From positions 1,253,666 to 1,317,665 of the forward strand of contig NW_003314292.1 of the NCBI RefSeq assembly GCF_000143415.4: DNA of 64,000 bases, written 5' to 3'. This stretch comes from Selaginella moellendorffii (Eukaryota; Streptophyta; Lycopodiopsida; Selaginellales; Selaginellaceae). Below the pieces are notes generated by a model, which was not told the DNA's origin, did no database searches, and saw only the letters and a program-made list of their open reading frames with translations. Of this stretch, positions 1 to 11,473 are shown one piece after another (the stretch's first letter is position 1; every line of letters starts with the position of its first letter). Made by a program: the position numbers and the translations under genes.

Positions 1-738
1 TGCTCCCAGTCCAAGCATGGGTGGCACTACCTACTTGGATACCTAGTGTGGCTCAATTGAACCTCGCTCTAAGCCCATGGCTAGAGCACCCACAGGCATA
101 AGGAGGGGAGAGTACCCATGAGGCTCGCGTAAGGCCATGGTATTCCGAAATATTGTCCCAAAGTCCTAAACTGTGAAAAGGAAGAGGAGCAATCCTTTAG
201 TGCAGTGACTAAAGATATGGTCACATGGTGAGGAAGTCCTAGAGGACAGTAGGACTTAGAGGTTGGGCCTACGGGCCTTGTTCCAGTGGCAGTGTTAGCG
301 AACACGGCCATGGACAAAAAGGGATTTAATAAGGACTGAAAAAGGGATATAGGAGAAGGTTGTTCTTCATGTCTGTGGGCATCCTAAGGATGCTAAGGAA
401 TGGATTTGGGATGACCACTCATGGATAGATAGCCAAGTCTTGGAAAGATAGGATTGTGATGCAAGTGGTATTGGACCACTAGTGCGGCAAAGGTGAATGG
501 GCATGGCCTTAGCATAATAGGCTGATATGTTGGTGGTACCTTTGAGTGTCAGTTAAGGGATTCGACAGGTGGAGCATTTGGACCAAGTGCAAAGGTTGAG
601 TGGCATGGATGCCATTCTCGGGGCTAGCAAGCCCCAAGTCCTGAATTGGACTTATAGAGGTTGTGAATGAGACTCCTCCAAGTGGTCTAAGGTGTGGTGA
701 AATGACTAAAGTAAAATGGAAAAATTAGTTGCTTACAA
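1..738 (+). mobile_element. LARD-1 5' LTR, right-hand part (non-coding LTR retrotransposon)
   Basis: This is the last 738 bases of an LTR whose start lies before the window. It is the reverse complement of roughly 18533-19255 in LARD-2, with many point differences, so it is an older copy. It ends in the LTR terminus ...TTGCTTACA at 738, directly followed by a primer-binding-site relic. No protein is encoded; short reading frames here are broken and match nothing I know. Confidence 0.85.
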
Positions 739-3081
739 TTTGGTATTAAAGCTGTTCCTTAGTTCGACTTTTATTGGTGCTCAAGTATATTGCCACTTGT
801 ATTGGCATTGGAAGGTCTGAGGAGTGGGCCTATCCTTGAGAAGTAGCAGGTTGGGAGGACAAGGCTCTACACTACAGTTCATGTGTGAACTTGTAGGCAA
901 GGTGGTGGATAGAGAAGGGCCAATAAGGGAATGACTTTGGGATTTTGGGAATAATATAAGGTTTTCCTCAGAGAATTGAGGATGTGATCCAGATGAGCGT
1001 TTGACTCAACAAATTGGCTAATGTAGTTGTGGTAAACAACTATATTTGGGATCACAAGAAAGATAGAGCCTCCAAAATAATAAAGGAGTCACAAGATTAT
1101 TCTCATATAGTTGAGGTTGGTGCTCATAAATTGAAGACTAAAATTAAGGACCATGGGAGGTTAAATATAGAAGAGGACACAAGTCCTTGAAATAGTAGCC
1201 AAGGCTACCCTTAATAAATGCTAGAACAACCCAAGGGATCGGTGTACTTAAAAGATAAGTTGGTATTCTCATCACATGGACAAATAGTCCAAAGGGGCAA
1301 AACTAGCCCATATTGAATAACGAATAATCAAGAGTCGAAGTAACATTTGCAAGAATGGTTCTTATAGGTAGGACATGAATACAAGAAGTTGTATTCTAAC
1401 AAGCTGACACCTCAAAAATGGGACCTTATAGGTCATTAGATTAGTAAAGTCCAAAAAGCTAAATGATTTGAGTGGAGTCAAAGAATAGTCCTAGAGGACT
1501 GGTGAAAGCATTTGGACTGAAGTGTGTTGTACCCCACAAAGGATGGGGAGGATCATAAAATCCAAGTGTGAGAACAGTGGGTATCTCATTGATGGCGAAA
1601 TGTGCCATACTAAAGTTATGGGAAAAAAGTTCTCAAAAGAAAGCAACTTTGACACAAAGTTGTGTGTAAACTATATGGTGCAGTGCTAATGGATAGTTGG
1701 CGTGAGAAATGACTGTATTAGTTTTAGCAAAGACGTAGACACAAATAAGGAATATCATAAAGGTAGGCTCATGGAACTGATAGTATAGAGACACCGAATA
1801 TGCAAAGGCGTGATGCCTTAAGGTCAAGTTGGTGGGTTCATGAGAACCCCTTCCTAAAGGAATTCTAATGGAAATGGGAATGGCATAGCCTAAACTGGAA
1901 GGCATGTGGTTAGAGTGTGGTAGCAATGAGTTGTAAGACTTGACAACTATAAGGCAACTAAACAAAAGGTGCAAAATAATTGATTGAATTGGTAAAAGGT
2001 AACTACCTAAGACTTTTTATTAGGATGAAGAAGTTAGATATACCCTTATGGGGATTGCAATATAGTAAGGCAATGTCATAAAAAGAATGCTCATTGTCAA
2101 AAAAGGCCATCATTGGAACACCCAAACACTCTAAAACACCAAGAAGTGGTGTTTGGTGTCGTGAGGGCATTAGATAAGGTCTAAAGAATTAAGTCTCTAA
2201 CGAATGATAGATAGGAGGTGCTATCCAAACATCTAAAGTTGCAGAGACCGGAGAAGTTCGTTTACCCAAATTAGACAAAGCCAAAAAGGGATTTTGGCAA
2301 GGCTAATGATGGGCATATAAAGACCCAAAAGTAGCAACGTTAATCCTGGTATGTGGGATTACAAGGTGAGCATACCCAGATTGAGGAACCACTCCCTAGG
2401 TTATTGGGTAGGTTCATCCTTATGAATACTTGCTAAGGCATGGTAGAAAGTGCAAAATTATCCTCCTGATCTAGAGGAGAATAACCGAAGGAAACGTATG
2501 AGGCCAAAAAACAAATAGTAAAAGGATAGAACCAAACCATAGGAATCGAAGGGCATAATCAAGGGTGGCTATGCAAGTTAGGAGTGGAGCATCAAATGGG
2601 TGTTTGAGTGGGTTGTTATTAGCAACCATGATGTTATGGAGAGTCTAAATTATGGAATTATCCATGTTAGACCATATGGTAATTAGAAAGCTTGCAAAAA
2701 GGAGAGGCCTTAACAAGCTAAGGAACAGAGTTCCTTGAAGGTTCCCAAAGACAATTCTAAGTAGATAAGTACCTAGAAAGCCAAATGTCAATGGTTCGTA
2801 AAGCGCGTGAAATCAAAGTGGCATAGCAAAAGCGTGGTCTTGAAGCTTGCCATGAGGCGAGGGTATCAAAGTAAGGGAAGTAGTTCTCGAGTGTTCAAAG
2901 AGAAGGCTTTGAATGAAAGTTGATGGTTAAGGACTTTCACGCTTATGCATGAAACCATGTTACAGTGGTTGGATGACTTGCTAGGTGAATATGGCAAGTC
3001 GGGGGAACAAATAATTTAGTGGTAAGTGCTAACTTCAAAAAGGGTGGCCCATGGGGCCAAACATTGAGGAGTCCATGCATG
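739..3081 (+). mobile_element. LARD-1 internal region, left part, with degenerate primer binding site
   Basis: The region starts with TTGGTATTAAAGC at 741-753, a mutated form of the initiator-tRNA-Met primer binding site (intact in LARD-2 as TTGGTATCAGAGC). The remainder aligns base by base, in reverse complement, with about 16190-18530 of LARD-2. There is no gag or pol coding sequence. It stops abruptly at 3081 in GTCCATGCATG, where the chromovirus inserted. The uninterrupted counterpart of that site is at about 16185-16200 in LARD-2. Confidence 0.85.
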
Positions 3082-3923
3082 TGTAATCAACCGACTCCCC
3101 GAAGTGTCGTAGGCTAAAGGATCCCTAAAAGCATGACCGAAATGACAAAGAGTTCATCGGACGGGACCGAGTCGAAGATCGAGTCCAAGACCGACTCTGA
3201 GACCGAGTTCGAGATAGAGTCCGGGATCGAGCCGAGGCCGAATTGGAGACCGAGTTCGAGACCGAGTTCGAGATAGAGTCCGAGATCCAAATCGGGTCTG
3301 AGACCGAGTCCGAGGTCGAGTCCGAAGTTGAGTCCGAGATCAGGTCCGAGATCGAGTCCGAGATTGAGTCCGAGACCGAGTCCGAAGTCGGGTCCGAGAT
3401 CGAGTCCGAGATCGAATCTGAGACTAAGTCCAAATACTAATACGGGTCAAGGGGTGAAAGCCCAAAGCATGCGTCTCCCGGGGGGGGGGGGGGGGGGCTT
3501 CCAAACCATAGTGAGGTCTAGGAACCAGTGGGGCTTCCAAACCGACTTGAGGTTGAGATTGGGGCCGAGGGGCCTTGGGTGGGAGTGAGCATGGGCTTGG
3601 GTGGTGCCAGAGGGGCCACCCAGGGAAGTGCTCAAGAGCAGCTCCCACTCCCGAAAGGGAAACCGACTGCGGTGCTCCCAACTCATGTGGAGTGGTGCCC
3701 CACTTGAGTACCTTGTGGCTCATTGGTCCTCGCCCTTCCTAGGGGCTTGGGCCTTCCCTTCGGGATGGAAGTGGGGGGGTAGAGGTACCCATACCGGGCC
3801 ATTAGGCCACGTTGTTTCGCCCCGATGTCCCGAAGCAAGTGTTGCACCCAAGGCTTGGGATTTAGAGGGTCCCATGATCAAGTCTTGTTATACCAAGGGG
3901 TGTTAGGAACCTGGAGGCTTGGT
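3082..3923 (+). mobile_element. Chromovirus 5' LTR, left piece (split by inversion)
   Basis: This starts TGTAATCAACCG at 3082, next to the LARD-1 target sequence GCATG (3077-3081). It is a close inverted copy of 4224-5075, including the GARTCY-type hexamer array (about 3163-3430), an 18-G run (3480-3497) and the conserved block GGGTGAAAGCCC. The match ends at 3923 (GGCTTGGTA). The missing last 250 bases of this LTR lie at 10293-10542 on the other strand. Reading frames on both strands are by-products of the repeat. Confidence 0.8.
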
Positions 3924-3956
3924 AAGTTCTCTTATTTGACAACTTTGTGATCATGT
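3924..3956 (-). mobile_element. LARD-1 internal fragment flanking the chromovirus (inverted)
   Basis: The short stretch AGTTCTCTTATTTGACAACT...GATCATGT corresponds, in the same orientation, to about 16158-16188 of LARD-2. Its last five bases (CATGT, complement ACATG) are the second copy of the chromovirus target-site duplication; the first is GCATG at 3077-3081 (4 of 5 match). It is inverted relative to the LARD-1 sequence left of 3081. Confidence 0.7.
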
Positions 3957-5075
3957 TGTAAGCCACAAATTTTTCCTTTCCAATTTGCCAGCTTACCTCA
4001 TCTATCCGACCAACACTGCCTTGGCTTGTGCTAAGTTCCCTCGCCAAGGTTCCCACCTATTGTACCAGCTCCTACTTGGTCCTACTTGGTTTTAGCTACT
4101 CACTACACGAGCCACGGAGTGTTAGCCATCCATCTACAGATTCCCAAATCTCTCCCAATCCCCCTCCCCGGGTTAGACTGGACTTAAGGTTCGGCTACAC
4201 TCCCCGCAGGCACAAGCAGCCAAGCATACCAAGCCTCCAGGTTCCTAACACCCCTTGGTACAACAAGACTTGATCATGGGACCCTCTAAATCCCAAGCCT
4301 TGGGTGCAACACTTGCTTCGGGACGTCGGGGCGAAACATTGTGGCCTAACGGCCCGGTATGGGTACCTCTACCCCCCCACTTCCATCCCGAAGGGAAGGC
4401 CCAAGCCCCTAGGAAGGGCGAGGACCAATGAGCCACAAGGTACTCAAGTGGGGCACTACTCCACATGAGCCGGGAGCACTGCAGTTGGTTTCCCTTTCGG
4501 GAGTGGGAGCTGCTCTTAAGCACTTCCCTGGGTGGCCCCTCCGGCACCACCCAAGCCCATGCTCACTCCCACCCAAGGCCCCTCGGCCCCAATCTCAACC
4601 TCAAGTCGGTTTGGAAGCCCCACTAGAGAGTTCCTTCAAGACTGGTTCCTAGACCTCACTATCCCTACTATACTTTTGGAACCCTCTACAGCCCCCCCCC
4701 CGGGAGATGCACGCTTTGGGCTTTCACCCCTTGACCTGTATTAGTATTTGGACTTAGTCTCAGATTCGATCTCGGACCCGACTTTGGACTCAGTCTCGGA
4801 CTTGATCTCGGACCCGATCTCGGACTTGACTTCGAACTCGACCTCGGACTCGGTCTTGGACCCGATTTGGATCTTGGACTCTGTCTCAAACTAGGTCTCG
4901 AACTTGGTCTCCGATTCAGCCTCGGCTCGATCCTGGACTCTATCTCGAACTCGGTCTCAGAGTCGGTCTTGGACTCGATCTTCGACTTGGTCCCATCTGA
5001 TGAACTCTTTGTCATTTCGATCATGCTTTCGGGGATCCTTTAGCCTACAACACTTCGGGGAGTCAGTTTCTTACA
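3957..5075 (-). mobile_element. Chromovirus 3' LTR (complete, 1119 bp)
   Basis: On the minus strand this runs from TGTAAGAAACTG (5075) to GTGGCTTACA (3957), a TG...CA LTR. The outer 258 bp (3957-4214) match 10293-10542. The inner part (about 4224-5075) matches 3082-3923 as an inverted copy, which creates a palindrome of about 850-bp arms around a spacer of about 300 bp. The LTR contains a (GACTCN)-type hexamer array at about 4755-4985 and a C run at about 4691-4700. Immediately upstream on the element sense strand is a purine-rich tract (TATAGGTGGTGGAGT), plausible as a polypurine tract. Confidence 0.8.
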
Positions 5076-5476
5076 ACTCCACCACCTATAGAAGAAGTTC
5101 GATGCCCACATCGAACGTCTCTTTTTATCCTACGACTTGTTGACCATGTCTCCGGGGGCATCCCCCCACTTAGCGGTGTGCCTAAGTCAGCCTCCCCGGC
5201 CAAAAGCCCATGATAACGGAGTATAGGTGTCCCTATACCCCTCACCTCACCACGCCCTAGTATGGGGTCGGGACTTGAACCCAGCCTTGCTTTACTAGGG
5301 GGTTGGGACTCGAACCCAACCTCCGTAGAATACGTTTATGGATTCGACATCCCTGCGGGGAGTCGAACGTAGTGCCCTATGCCTGGTCGACCTAGCTAAC
5401 CCATGCTAATTAGCTTACCTTTAGCTTGCCTTCAGGTCCCAACATATACCATTGCTCAACTTCACAAATTGATACT
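5076..5476 (-). mobile_element. Chromovirus 3' non-coding internal tail with tRNA-like B-box motifs
   Basis: This lies between the pol stop and the 3' LTR. It carries modules also found in LARD-2: 5076-5110 resembles 14516-14550, and 5140-5330 resembles both 15680-15800 and 15865-16040. On the minus strand there are two RNA polymerase III B-box-like motifs, GGTTCAAGTCC (5271-5281) and GGTTCGAGTCC (5306-5316). No A-box at proper spacing and no folded tRNA is evident, so I do not call a tRNA. Confidence 0.6.
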
Positions 5477-7063
5477 TTAATTGAACTTTGCATAAGTACA
5501 TAGAGTTCTGCCTTGCAGAAATTCCTCTACTAGATCTCGCGCGTTTGCTAGGTTCTCCTCTAGTTCCCATGTTGCTTCGCAATGTGGAAATCCTTTCCAC
5601 TTCACATGGAACTCTCTCACCTTGCGTCCTTGTCGCTTGCTCTTGCGCACATTGAGGATGGCCTCGACTTCGTATTCCTCTTCCCCTTGGATAACCTTAG
5701 GTAAAGGTCTTACTTGGTCCTTGCGAAGTAGATCCTCAAAGTACAGCTTGAGTAAGTTCACGTGGAACACTGGGTGCATCTTTTCCATCTCTCGAGGAAG
5801 TCGGAGTCGGTAAGCCACTTTACCGATTCGTGCCTCAATCTCGTAAGGCCCCACGAACCTACTTAAGGAACTCAAGATCAATTCATTTACAGGAATACAT
5901 GCGTTTTTCCCTTTGGGTCAACTTTCGGCTGATCCCACTTGGTAGCCTGAGGTTCTTGGTGTTCAGCCACACCTTCTCCCTAGCTTGGAACTCTACGTCC
6001 CGGTGCTTCTGGTTTGCGTACTTGGTTTACCTTTGTTGAGCCCATTCCAAGGAATCCCTCACTAGATTCCAAATGTTGAGTCTTTTCGCCGTGAATGCCT
6101 CCACTGTGGGTAGCTCTCCATGATACTCGGCCACGCCGAGTTCCACAAGACCTTCAATAGCTCGCCCATTGATGACTTCCCATGGACTCACCCCGATACT
6201 CGAATGTGGTGATTTGTTATAACACATTTCCGCAAGTCCCAAATGACTTACCCAATCGGTCTGGTCTCCCGAGACATAGCATCGCAAATAATCCTCCAGC
6301 TGCCTATTCACCCTTTCCGTTTATCCATCTGTTAAGAAGTGTTAGTGCCACCAAACTTGACTTAATACCCCATACCTGTCTGTGGGTGATAGGCTGTGCT
6401 GAATTTCAACTTGGTGCGATACTGTTCCAGGAGAGTCCTCCAGAACCTACTAGTGAAGATCTTATCTCGATCTGAGATGATCTCTTCCGGCCTTCCCTAC
6501 ACTCGAACCACTTGTTCGAAGAACAGCTTCGCCACACCTTCCACATCCACTTCCGTTGTGGTGGGTATGAAATGTGCCATTTTCGAAAATCGGTCCACCA
6601 CCATGAATATCGCATCAAACCCCTGGCTTGGGGGAAGTCCCGTGATGAAGTCCATCGTAAGACATTTCCATGGACGATCTGGAATTGGGATGCTTTGCAA
6701 TAAGCCCCCACTAGCCTTAGTCACGGCTTTGACCTGCTGACATGTTGGACATGTCTTTACATAGTCTTGGATGTCCTTAGCTATATCTGGCCAATGGTAC
6801 TCCCTCTTGAGTAAGCCCATCGTCTTGGGCACTCCGCCGTGTCCCGCAAGAGGTCTGTCATGACACTCTTCTAAGGATACCTTCCTTAGTTCCCCTTCTG
6901 AAACATACACCCTCGTTTGTTTGTAATAGATGAGTTTGTTGCGTTCTGCATAGCCCGTTTTCTCTTCCATTGGTAGCTCACCTCTCTGGTGAGCTTCCCG
7001 TGCCTCTAGATTCCTCAGCAACACTTCTTGTGCTAAACCATCGTTCTCATATGCTGTCCACAC
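5477..7063 (-). pseudogene. Chromovirus pol: integrase plus C-terminal chromodomain, broken
   Basis: Three reading frames (6497-7063, 6027-6311, 5477-5881) give consecutive parts of a Ty3/gypsy integrase. The first has the N-terminal zinc finger (CPTCQQVK end) and the start of the catalytic core (LTMDFITGLPP, VVDRFSKMAHF). The second has the core end with the catalytic Glu context (SSIGVSPWEVING). The third has the post-core region and a chromodomain (about VEAILNVRKSKR to FHVKWKGFPHCEATWELEEN). In chromoviruses this domain directs integration to particular chromatin. In-frame stops between the pieces (6312-6496 and 5882-6026) mean no full-length protein can be made. Confidence 0.9.
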
Positions 7064-7069
7064 ATTGTC

Positions 7070-8619
7070 CTAGAAGGTCGCTGTTGCGCTGGATATCACC
7101 AACCTCAAGCTCGCTTTTCGACTTAGCACATCCGCCACGATGTTGCTCTTCCCAGGCTTGTACAGAATCTCGCAATCAAACTCGGCCAAGGCATTGGCCC
7201 ACCGACCTTGTTTCCCTCTCAGGTCGGGCTGTGACAAGAAGTGTTTCGTTGCCACATTGTCCGTGTAAACCTTGAAGTGTCTCCCAAGGTAGTGTCGCCA
7301 CTCCTTGAGCGCCTTGACCACCACAAACAATTCCTTCTCGTGGGCAGGCCACTTCCATTGAGCCTTGTCCAACTTCTTCGAGAAGAACGCTACTGGATGG
7401 TTGTCTTGCTTCAAAACTGCACCCAACGCAAAGTCCGAAGCATATGTTTCTACCTCAAAGTCCTTACCAAAGTCTGGTAATGCCACACAGGAGCCTTCCT
7501 CAACTTCCCTTTGAGGTGGACGAATGCCGCCTCACATTCTACTATCCATACCATCTTCCCTTTTCCTATTTGGTTCGTTAAGGGCAGGGCTACTCTCAAA
7601 TAGTGTCTGATAAACTTTCGGTAGTAGTTGCATAGCCCCAAGAACGCCCTCAACTCATGTACATTCGATAGTCGCTCCCATTCCTGGATCACTTGGACCT
7701 TCTCTGGGTCCACCTTGAGCCCGTCCTGGCCCACCACATGCCCAAGAAACTTTACCTTTTGTTGAGAAAAGTCACATTTGCTCTCTTTAGCATACAGTTT
7801 GTGTTCCTTTAGTTTCTCAAACACCTTCGCCAAGTGTTCGGCATGCTCCTCTAGTGTCTTGCTATAGATCAGGATGTCGTCGATATAAACAACCACGAAG
7901 TGATCCAGATAGGGTACAAAGGTGTGGTTCATCAGCGCCGAAAATGTTGTCGGTGCATTGCATAGCTCGAAGGGCATCACCAAAAACTCAAAGCTCCCAT
8001 ACCTCATTCGACAGGTTGTCTTCTCGACATCTTCCTCTGCTACCCTTATCTGGTAGTATCCTGACCTGAGGTCAATCCTCGAGAAGTATTTTGCCTTTCC
8101 CAACCTATCGAATAGGTCCTCAATTCTTGGCAAAGGGTACTTGTTCTTCTTTGTATACTTGTTGAGAAACCGGTAGTCTATGCACATGCGCATAGATCCA
8201 TCTTTATTTTTCACAAATAACACCGGCGCCCCATACGGTGACTTGCTCAACCTAACATACCTTTTGTCCACCAATTCCTCTAGTTGGCATTTGAGCTCCT
8301 TGAGTTCTTTTTCGTTCAAACAATAGGGGGGAAAAACCACCGCCTCAGCACCCTCGACCAGCTCAATCTTATGTTCTATCGGTCGTGTGGGGGGCAACCC
8401 CGCCGGTAGCTCCTCCGGCATGGTATCCTGGAATTGGTCCAACACTCGCTGGATCACTAAAAGTACTTCTTCCGTTCCTGTCTTTTTGTCACTCTTCACC
8501 GAGAGTAAGCACAAAAAGGCTGCCTTAGTTCCTTTAGTGAGTTGTCCTCTCGTGGACACCAGGTTTAAGCAGGATTCTTTGGCCTTGCTTTGCCCTACCT
8601 TTAGATCTTGGGCCTCCAC
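7070..8619 (-). pseudogene. Chromovirus pol: reverse transcriptase and RNase H, frameshifted
   Basis: The frame 7450-8619 (389 aa) contains the Ty3/gypsy reverse transcriptase. The order is: a pre-RT segment, the palm motif [14 protein letters not shown], the catalytic YIDDILIYS (near 7870-7900) and the connection segment [12 protein letters not shown]. The frame 7070-7486 carries RNase H (YASDFALGAVL, ELFVVVKALKEWRHYL, VYTDNVATKHFL, ending NIVADVLSRKA). The two frames overlap out of phase at 7450-7486, so a frameshift separates RT from RNase H. In a live element they form one polyprotein. Confidence 0.92.
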
Positions 8620-8717
8620 CCTAGATCTTCTTCCTTAGGCATTCGCTAGTACCACAAGGTTCCTACCTTGTCCATGCAGGGCTACCACGAATCGATTGAA
8701 CCAATCCATTCCGAAGA

Positions 8718-9200
8718 TCACATCAAATCCCGCCATGTCCAACATGGTGAATCCATATCTACTTTCCAAGTCCCTACTTCGACTCTCGCTTGTCGAAGTA
8801 CCTCATCGGTGCTTTGGCTACCTTGAACAAACTCTATAGTCCTTGGTTCGCCTAGCCACTGCACTGTTAGTCTAGCTTGCCGGACTATGTCTGCAGCCAC
8901 AAAATTATCTGAAGCACCCGTGTCAATAAGGATCTTAACAAAGCTACCTCCGAGCTTCCCTCGGAGGGCTAGTAGATGTCGCGAACGACTCTCTACCAAA
9001 GTTGCTCGTGTAAAGTTAGGGACTAGATCACATACCTCAGTTTGGACTTCACTCGACTTAATGGCCATATTGGCTCTGGCCTTCTTCGGGTAAGGACATT
9101 CCCTCGAAAAGTGTCCCGCTTCACCGCAGTTGTAGCATACGTTGTTTCCCGCACTGCTATACGACTTGACCTTCTTATCCGTGGGTTTGTCTCTTTTCAC
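8718..9200 (-). pseudogene. Chromovirus gag zinc knuckle and aspartic protease
   Basis: A 160-aa frame begins with a lysine-rich stretch and one CCHC zinc knuckle (CYNCGEAGHFSREC), the nucleocapsid RNA-binding motif. It continues into a retropepsin-type protease with the catalytic triplet in LIDTGASDNFV. It is separated from the RT frame by stops between 8620 and 8717, and from the gag core by about 350 bp with stops. In the intact family these are adjacent parts of one gag-pol precursor. Confidence 0.88.
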
Positions 9201-9547
9201 TTGACTCCCTCACGTGCTCCATCGTTGGCCACCGGATTTGCCTTTTCGGAACCCAGAGGACTCATTCTTAGAGAAACTCTTCTTGAATTTCCCTCGGCTA
9301 TACGTTCCCCTTAGTTTGGCCCCTTTGCTAAACGTGGACCCCAACCCCGTCGTGTTCCCCTTTCATAGGTTATTGTTGAAATGCACCTTTATGGCCACAT
9401 CCAACACTTCTTTATAGTTGGTCGGGTTCCACCACATCACCTCACCGCGAGCCAGGTTTGCAAACCTAATATGAAGGCATGGAACGCATCCATATCCCCC
9501 ATGTCCGTGACAAGTATCCTCTTTGCTATAAACCCATTCACATACTC

Positions 9548-10243
9548 CTAAATGGTTCCAGTCTGCTTCAGCCTACTCAGCTCGTCCTTTAGATGCAGAG
9601 TAGCATTTGGAGGAACGTAAGTCGCACAGATCCTTGCCTTCATCATTTCCCAAGTGGCCACCGGTCCTTCGTTGGCCTTTGTCGTTCTCCACCAAGACTT
9701 AGCATTATCTGCCAAGTATGGTTTTGCACATGGGACCTTCTTCGAGCTCAGTAACCGCAACGCTCGGAAGTAGTCCTCCATATCATAAAACCAATCCTCC
9801 ACCACCTTATAGTTGTTCACTCCCTTGAAGACCGGTGGGGGCTTTGGTTTGTACTTGGGAACTACTTGAGGGACTGATTCCACTTTGGTCTGTTCGACCT
9901 TGTCTAGTTTTGCCTTAGTCCCTGCCGAAGGATCCGCACCTTCTACGCTGCCAGCATTTGCAGTCTTTCGCTTTTTCTTTCACTTCTCGTCATGCTTTAG
10001 CTTGCGTACGAGAGTCTCTAGCAGAGCATTGGTCTGTGCCAATTGTCCTTCTAGAACGTCCAATCGAGCCTTGGATGACCAAACCTCGCCACTGGACTCC
10101 TGTTTGGAAGTTTCCTCACTGGAGTCCTCCTCATGCAAGGATTCCTCATCCATAGCCTCTTGTTCGACCGGAGGCTCCAGCTCTGGCGGAGGTTCCATCT
10201 CCGCCTGGGTTCGCTTACGCCTGCCTTTGCCATCTCCCAGCAA
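9548..10243 (-). pseudogene. Chromovirus gag N-terminus and capsid domain, broken
   Basis: Two frames (9980-10243, 87 aa; 9548-9883, 111 aa) cover the start of gag. The first is charged (runs of E, K and S), begins MLGDGKGRRKRTQ and has a coiled-coil-like segment (VLEGQLAQTNALLETLVRKL). The second has retrotransposon gag capsid features: PPPVFKGVNNYKVVEDWFYD, then SWWRTTKANEGPVATWEMMKA. A stop between them breaks the protein. The ATG near 10243 lies about 50 bases inside the 5' LTR/PBS boundary, as expected for gag. Confidence 0.82.
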
Positions 10244-10276
10244 TCCGCCTCTATCCTTCGCTAGAACTGAGGAAAA

Positions 10277-10290
10277 GGCTCCGATACCAA
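10277..10290 (-). promoter_or_regulatory. Chromovirus primer binding site
   Basis: On the minus strand, two bases inside the LTR end, the sequence reads TTGGTATCGGAGCC. This matches the initiator tRNA-Met-type primer site (TGGTATCAGAGC) with one difference. It fixes the element orientation as minus and places the 5' LTR at 10293 upward. Confidence 0.8.
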
Positions 10291-10292
10291 AT

Positions 10293-10542
10293 TGTAAGCC
10301 ATAAATTTTTCCTTTCCAATTTGCCAGCTTACCTCGTCTATCCGACCAACACTGCCTTGGCTTGTGCTAAGTTCCCTCGCCAAGGTTCCCGCCTATTGTA
10401 CCAGCTCCTACTTGGTCTTACTTGGTTTCAGCTACTCACTGCACGAGCCATGGAGTGTTAGCCATCCATCTATAGATTCCCAAATCTCTCCCTCCCCGGG
10501 TTAGACTGGACTTAAGGTTCGGCTACACTCCCCGCAGGCACA
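10293..10542 (-). mobile_element. Chromovirus 5' LTR, 3' piece (250 bp, truncated)
   Basis: It runs from TGTAAGCCATAAAT at 10293 to ...CCCGCAGGCACA at 10542 and is nearly identical to 3957-4214. A full LTR would continue for about another 850 bp. Instead the sequence switches at 10543 to LARD LTR sequence on the + strand. The missing part is found inverted at 3082-3923. Confidence 0.8.
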
Positions 10543-11473
10543 TTGGGTGAAAGCCCAAAGCAATCATTCCCTAGGGGGCAAGGGGGGGTGCAGGGGTTTT
10601 AAAAGTATAGTAGAGAGAGTATGGGGCTTGGACCCTAGTGGAGCCAGTTTGGCTAGGAAAGGCTAGTGTGACTCAGGAAGGCTATGCCCACATGTTGGGT
10701 GATGATATATCCACTAAGGAGTCCAAAGCTAGAGTGAATACAGATAAACAAGCGGGGTAACTTAGTGAAGTGTTCAAGAGCCGGCTCTAGCTCCTCTGTG
10801 AGATCAAATGGTCGATGCTCTCAGTCCAAGCGTGGGTGGCACTACCTACTTGGATACTTGGCGTGGCTCAACAGAATCTTGCTCTAGTCCCATGGCTAAA
10901 ACACCCAAAGGCGGAAGGTGGGGAGAGTACTAATGAGGCTCACATAGGGATACAGTCATATGGTGAGGAAGTCCCAAAGGATAGAAAGACTTAGTGGTCA
11001 GGCCTGTGAGCCTTGAACTAGTAGTAATGTTGGCGAACACAGCCATAGACAAAAAGGGACTTGGTGGGGACCAAAAAAGAGATATTAGGGAAGGCTATTC
11101 TCTATATCTATGGGCATCCTAAGCATGCTAAAGAGTGGATCTGGGATGACCACTTAGAAATGGATAGCCCAATCTTGAGAGATGGGATTGTGATGTAGGT
11201 GGTGTTAGATTACTGGTGTGACAAAGGTGAATGGGCATGGCCTTAGTGTAACGGGCTGATATGTCGGTAGTACCTTTAGGTATTGGTTATAGAATTGGAC
11301 ACGTGGAGCACTTGGACTAAGTGTAAAGGTTGAGTGGTATGGATGTCATTTTTAGAGCCAAAAAAGTCCCCAAGTTCAGAATAGGACTTATGAAGATGGT
11401 GAGTGAAACTCTTCTAAGTGGTTGGAAGTGTGGTTAAATGACTAAAGTAGAATAAAAAATTTAGTCGCTTACA
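10543..11473 (+). mobile_element. LARD-1 3' LTR, right-hand part
   Basis: It begins at TTGGGTGAAAGCCC, just after the position of the hexamer array, and follows the reverse complement of about 12696-13690 of LARD-2. It ends in ...TTAGTCGCTTACA at 11473. No primer binding site follows and the next sequence (TCAAACACC) is unrelated, so this is the outer end of LARD-1. The first half of the LTR, with the array, and about 1.6 kb of adjacent interior are missing. Confidence 0.8.

Noticed and set aside
3966-4213. A solo LTR of an independent element in the palindrome spacer
   Set aside because: The 258-bp match to 10293-10542 is simply the end of the larger 3957-5075 LTR; its right edge at 4214 has no target duplication.
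3125-5024. Ser/Glu/Arg-rich frames in the palindrome
   Set aside because: They are chromovirus LTR hexamer repeats read in different frames.
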